Positions 15,590-18,200 of a DNA stretch of 18,200 nt are shown here, piece by piece (position 1 is the stretch's first letter; each line of letters begins with the position of its first letter). A program made the translations under genes and the position numbers. The stretch is taken from positions 1 through 18,200 of the forward strand of contig JAJYAE010000052.1 of assembly GCA_021779695.1 (NCBI GenBank), in the 5' to 3' direction. The notes under the pieces are model-generated. The model searched no databases. It worked only from the letters and a program-made list of their open reading frames with translations, and had not been told where the DNA came from. This DNA comes from Acidobacteriota bacterium (lineage in GTDB: Bacteria > Acidobacteriota > Terriglobia > Terriglobales > Acidobacteriaceae).

Positions 15590-16720
15590 TCAACCCATGC
15601 GAAGGGGCTGAGTATTCCCTTCAAGGAGCTTGAGGTAGAGCGAGTGCCACTGTTCCATGACGAAGTCCATGCGATAGTGCCGGACGATCTCTTCCCGCGC
15701 ACTGGTTCCCATCGCCTGACGCTCGGCTTCGGACATCTCCATCAAGCGTTGCATGGCGGCTGTCATGGCCTCCAGATTGCCGAGGACCGTCAGGAGTCCA
15801 TTTTGACCGTGCGTGAGGACGTTTGCGGTTCCGGGCACATCGGTGGCAACAATGGGAAGAGCACACGCTCCTGCTTCAAGAACGGCGATGGGGAGGCCCT
15901 CCCACAGCGAGGCAAGAGCGAATGCGTCCGCAGACTGAAGCAGGGGCAGGGGATCAGAAAGAAAGCCGAGAAAATGCACGCGGCCGACGATGCCGAGATG
16001 CTCGGCGAGGCGTTGAAGAGGCTTGCGGAGAGAGCCGTCTCCGGCGATGGCAAGATGAACGGAGAAGTCGAGCCGCGCAAAGGCCTGGAGCAGGAGGGGA
16101 TAGTCTTTAACGGGCTCAAGGCGGCCAACGGTTGCCCAAAGAAACGCGTCACCGATGCCGAGCTGTAGCCGCAAGGATGATCGCGCGGAATCGCTGGGCT
16201 TCCAGTGGTCTGTATCCACCGCATTGGGAAGAACGAGCAGCCGATCAACATCCACAAGATTCGCATTTGCGTAGGCCTGTGCGACGGATTTGCTGACCGC
16301 GGTGACACAGGTTGGAATCCACCTGGACGATCGGTAGCCGAGCTGCCGGGTTGAGGGTCCGAGCGAGGATGTATGGAGGGTGTCCATTTGCACACGCGTC
16401 GGCGTGAGGAATCGGGACCAGCGTGCGAGCCAGGTTGCATGGGGCAGATGGGCGTGCAGGATATCGGGCTTTTCTTGCTGCAACCACACCTTTAATTGCT
16501 TCCAGCCTCGCGGATCCAAAAAGGCCTTGCGCATTTGCAGGCTGAAAAAGGGAATGCCCTCCTGTGCGAGCGAGGCACCGGCTTCGCCGCCTGATCCGGA
16601 CATGGCGATGACAGTAACCCGCCATTGTCGGCGAACCATCTGGCGTGCAATTAAGAGCGCCTGTTGCTCGGCGCCGCTTACGCGGTCAATGCCGGGCAGT
16701 AGGATTGCAATATGATTCAT
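15590..16720 (-). CDS. GT4-type (GT-B fold) glycosyltransferase, downstream gene of pair
   Basis: 376 aa, cytoplasmic face of the membrane. It transfers a sugar from a nucleotide donor to a lipid-linked or growing glycan; donor and acceptor cannot be told from sequence. The N-terminal domain starts HIAILLPGIDRVSGAEQQ, with the loop seen in GT4 enzymes (VSGAE). The C-terminal donor domain has VGRLEPVKDYPLLLQAFA at 198-215, IAGDGSLRKPLQRLA, and the E-x7-E motif E274...E282 in EGLPIAVLEAGACALP. ATG at 16720 lies 5 nt after the stop of the other glycosyltransferase, so the two form an operon. It ends 39 bp from the convergent DUF2334 gene; GAGAGCTCTC at 15582-15591 covers its stop but is too short to call a terminator. 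Confidence 0.9.
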   Translation of the reverse strand: MNHIAILLPGIDRVSGAEQQALLIARQMVRRQWRVTVIAMSGSGGEAGASLAQEGIPFFSLQMRKAFLDPRGWKQLKVWLQQEKPDILHAHLPHATWLARWSRFLTPTRVQMDTLHTSSLGPSTRQLGYRSSRWIPTCVTAVSKSVAQAYANANLVDVDRLLVLPNAVDTDHWKPSDSARSSLRLQLGIGDAFLWATVGRLEPVKDYPLLLQAFARLDFSVHLAIAGDGSLRKPLQRLAEHLGIVGRVHFLGFLSDPLPLLQSADAFALASLWEGLPIAVLEAGACALPIVATDVPGTANVLTHGQNGLLTVLGNLEAMTAAMQRLMEMSEAERQAMGTSAREEIVRHYRMDFVMEQWHSLYLKLLEGNTQPLRMG

Positions 16721-16725
16721 GATCT

Positions 16726-17838
16726 TTAGCCCAAGAGTAGCGCATCCAGCAAATTCTCATAGTGATGAATTGCATTCCACAGGCAAAAAGGCTCGATCCA
16801 GTCATGAGGAAAGCGCTTGCCTTGCGGTACGGATTGAAGAGCCGTTGAAAGGCTCTCCGTAAGCGCCTCAGACGTGCAGTCCGTGGCAGTCCAGACGCCT
16901 GGTTGGCCGCTCAGCAAGCTGGAGAGAGCAGGCGACGCAGGAGTAGCAACCAACGGCAGTCCGGCCGCAGCGGCTTCAAGCAGGGCGTTCGGCATCGCTT
17001 CACGGCGAGAGGAAAGTACGAAGAGAGTTGCGCCACGAAAGAAGACAGCGGGCTCGGGCACATAACCCGAAAAGGAAACCCTGGCCTCCAGACCAAGGGA
17101 GCGAGCCAGGGATTGCAGAGCCGCAGCCTCTGGTCCTTCTCCGAGGACAAGGAGTTCAAGCGACGGGAATTGAGATTGGAGAGTGTGAACAGAGCGCAAC
17201 AGGATGTCCATGCCCTTTTCATCGGCAAGCCTGCCGATGGCGAGAAGGTGAGGACCCGGCCCATTCCATGAAGAGCCGGCATGGTCCATGGCACGTTTGA
17301 TTGATTCCCTGTCAATGGGGTTGTGGAGAACGACAAGCTTCCGCGGCTCAATCGATAGGATGCTTGAGAAGTCTTCAGCCATCTCGGGCGATTGGCAAAT
17401 GATGCGTGTAGCCGTGGGATACAGGGATTGGTAAAGCCGCCGAATCCATGGCTGCGTAGAGTTCTGAGGCAAAGTTTGCGAAAGGGTGCCGTTCTGACGC
17501 ACGATGATCCTGGTGCCGGGCGGCATGAATGGGCGCAGCAGCAAGGTCAGCAAGTTGAGATGTGCCATGCCACAGAGGATCAGTTTGGGACGCAGGCTCC
17601 AGGTGAGTTTCAGCAGAAAGAGCGTTGCATTGCGGACATGGCGGTGCGAGGCAATGTGGAGAAAGATGTGCGGAGGCAGGGTATCTGTGTCGACTTTGTT
17701 CTGCGCATGGGCAAGAACGCCGAGATGGATCTCATATTTTTCGGGATTGAGATGTGAGGCCAGGCGCGCGATGACAGCTTCGGCGCCGCCGCCGCCCAGA
17801 TGAGGCGTGAGCAACAGAACAGTAGGGCGGCGCGGCAT
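16726..17838 (-). CDS. GT4-type (GT-B fold) glycosyltransferase, first gene of pair
   Basis: 370 aa, cytoplasmic. Opens TVLLLTPHLGGGGAEAVIA, the glycine-rich N-terminal loop of GT4 enzymes. IIVRQNGTLS (111-120) and LVVLHNPIDRESI lie in the linker region. The donor-binding domain has LLAIGRLADEKGMDILL at 198-214, VLGEGPEAAALQSLA, and the E-x7-E motif E280...E288 in REAMPNALLEAAAAGLP. The GGGGAE start and NPID segment resemble GT4 enzymes that add GalNAc or Gal to lipid-linked oligosaccharides, but I cannot fix the specificity. The ATG at 17838 has no clear Shine-Dalgarno, and the predicted transcript leader is only about 13 nt. Upstream is a CRP-like site with a well-placed -10 element, so the pair is probably under a CRP/FNR-family regulator. 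Confidence 0.9.
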   Translation of the reverse strand: MPRRPTVLLLTPHLGGGGAEAVIARLASHLNPEKYEIHLGVLAHAQNKVDTDTLPPHIFLHIASHRHVRNATLFLLKLTWSLRPKLILCGMAHLNLLTLLLRPFMPPGTRIIVRQNGTLSQTLPQNSTQPWIRRLYQSLYPTATRIICQSPEMAEDFSSILSIEPRKLVVLHNPIDRESIKRAMDHAGSSWNGPGPHLLAIGRLADEKGMDILLRSVHTLQSQFPSLELLVLGEGPEAAALQSLARSLGLEARVSFSGYVPEPAVFFRGATLFVLSSRREAMPNALLEAAAAGLPLVATPASPALSSLLSGQPGVWTATDCTSEALTESLSTALQSVPQGKRFPHDWIEPFCLWNAIHHYENLLDALLLG

Positions 17839-17858
17839 CGTAGCGGATTCTCAAGTTT

Positions 17859-17864
17859 AGTATA
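17859..17864 (-). promoter_or_regulatory. -10 element (TATACT) of the glycosyltransferase operon
   Basis: On the minus strand TATACT (17864 to 17859) matches TATAAT at 5 of 6 positions (TATA and the final T), 21 bp upstream of the ATG at 17838. No good -35 lies 16-18 bp upstream; that place is taken by the CRP-like palindrome, as expected for an activator-dependent promoter. The predicted start of transcription is near 17850-17852. Confidence 0.5.
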
Positions 17865-17881
17865 TGGATTACAGGCTAAGA

Positions 17882-17901
17882 CATGTGATCTTTCTCACAT
17901 G
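17882..17901. promoter_or_regulatory. CRP/FNR-family operator, perfect TGTGA-N6-TCACA
   Basis: CATGTGA-TCTTTC-TCACATG is a perfect 7-bp inverted repeat whose core is exactly the CRP half-site pair TGTGA and TCACA separated by 6 bp. Its centre lies about 40-41 bp upstream of the predicted transcription start, the class II CRP position. Which CRP/FNR-family protein binds it cannot be known from this window. Confidence 0.65.
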
Positions 17902-18200
17902 CCCTTGCCTCCGTCGTTCCGATATTCTGGTCAAAGATTTTGAACAAGTAAAAATACGCCCACCTAAGCGCTTGCGCGAAAGAGGGCAGGGCGATGAAAT
18001 CTCGGCGGGTTCTTGTCGACCCGAAGTGGCCGATTTGTAGTGCTTTGCATTTGTTCCCAGGCGTTGGGGTTTCTGGCAGGTACGTTTTGATGAACCGGAG
18101 CCCCATGAGGAGCGAAGACCTTGAGCTTTGGCCTGTCTGGGCGTGCAGACGATTCACAGCCCCCTTCAAGAGTGAATCCAAATCCCCATATTGTGATTGG

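Larger units (their letters stand above)
17839..18200. other. 362 bases without a supported gene
   Basis: This stretch is less GC-rich than its surroundings. It contains the promoter and CRP-like site of the glycosyltransferase pair at its left end. Open frames run through on both strands (minus to a stop at 17876; plus from an ATG at 17994 to the edge), but neither shows a domain, a ribosome site or typical coding composition. The last few bases may belong to a minus-strand gene ending near 18168; too little is visible to call it. Confidence 0.4.

Noticed and set aside
15582..15591. Palindrome GAGAGCTCTC between convergent genes as a terminator
   Set aside because: It has no loop and no T-run, and overlaps the glycosyltransferase stop codon.
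17876..18181. Minus-strand frame of about 100 codons right of the glycosyltransferase gene
   Set aside because: It runs over the CRP-like palindrome, has no recognisable domain and an atypical composition; its stretch rich in aromatic residues is not enough to call a gene or a broken gene.

Overview
The window looks like chromosomal DNA of a GC-rich Gram-negative bacterium. Gene content suggests an Acidobacteriota (Acidobacteriaceae-like) genome: a small secreted carboxypeptidase-regulatory-like protein, a secreted GH31 glycosidase, and an exopolysaccharide locus scattered over both strands. This assignment is an inference from gene style, not from a marker gene. At least five genes appear to use GTG or TTG starts.

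Left part (1-9825). ispG (isoprenoid biosynthesis) leaves the left edge on the minus strand. Divergent from it are a small secreted protein and an SDR oxidoreductase. Four minus-strand genes follow: a CpsB/YwqE-type PHP phosphatase behind purQ, then a large secreted GH31 alpha-glycosidase. A perfect 11-bp hairpin separates the GH31 gene from purQ. Next come a bifunctional glutamate formimidoyltransferase/cyclodeaminase (ftcD) and a WbpA-type UDP-N-acetylglucosamine dehydrogenase.

Right part (8479-17838) is an exopolysaccharide region. The WbpA-type dehydrogenase and a WbpP-like epimerase are divergent and share a 96-bp intergenic region carrying repeated TTCTCAA half-sites. They probably supply a UDP-N-acetylhexosamine or its uronic acid. 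A tight plus-strand operon follows: (i) one 853-residue protein joining a GumC/Wzz-like co-polymerase to a Wza/GumB-like export protein, (ii) a Wzy/O-antigen-ligase-type membrane protein starting 2 nt later, and (iii) a DUF2334 polysaccharide-deacetylase-like protein overlapping by ATGA. Two GT4-type glycosyltransferases run convergently to this operon. They are preceded by a perfect TGTGA-N6-TCACA site placed as at a class II CRP-activated promoter.

The most interesting object is the co-polymerase/export fusion. Its junction carries a third hydrophobic, signal-peptide-like segment. An internal ATG with a strong Shine-Dalgarno lies just before it. One gene could therefore give a fused trans-envelope protein, a polyprotein split by signal peptidase, or two products by internal initiation. 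No flippase, priming glycosyltransferase or tyrosine kinase is visible here. The last 362 bases hold the CRP-like promoter and no gene I can support.
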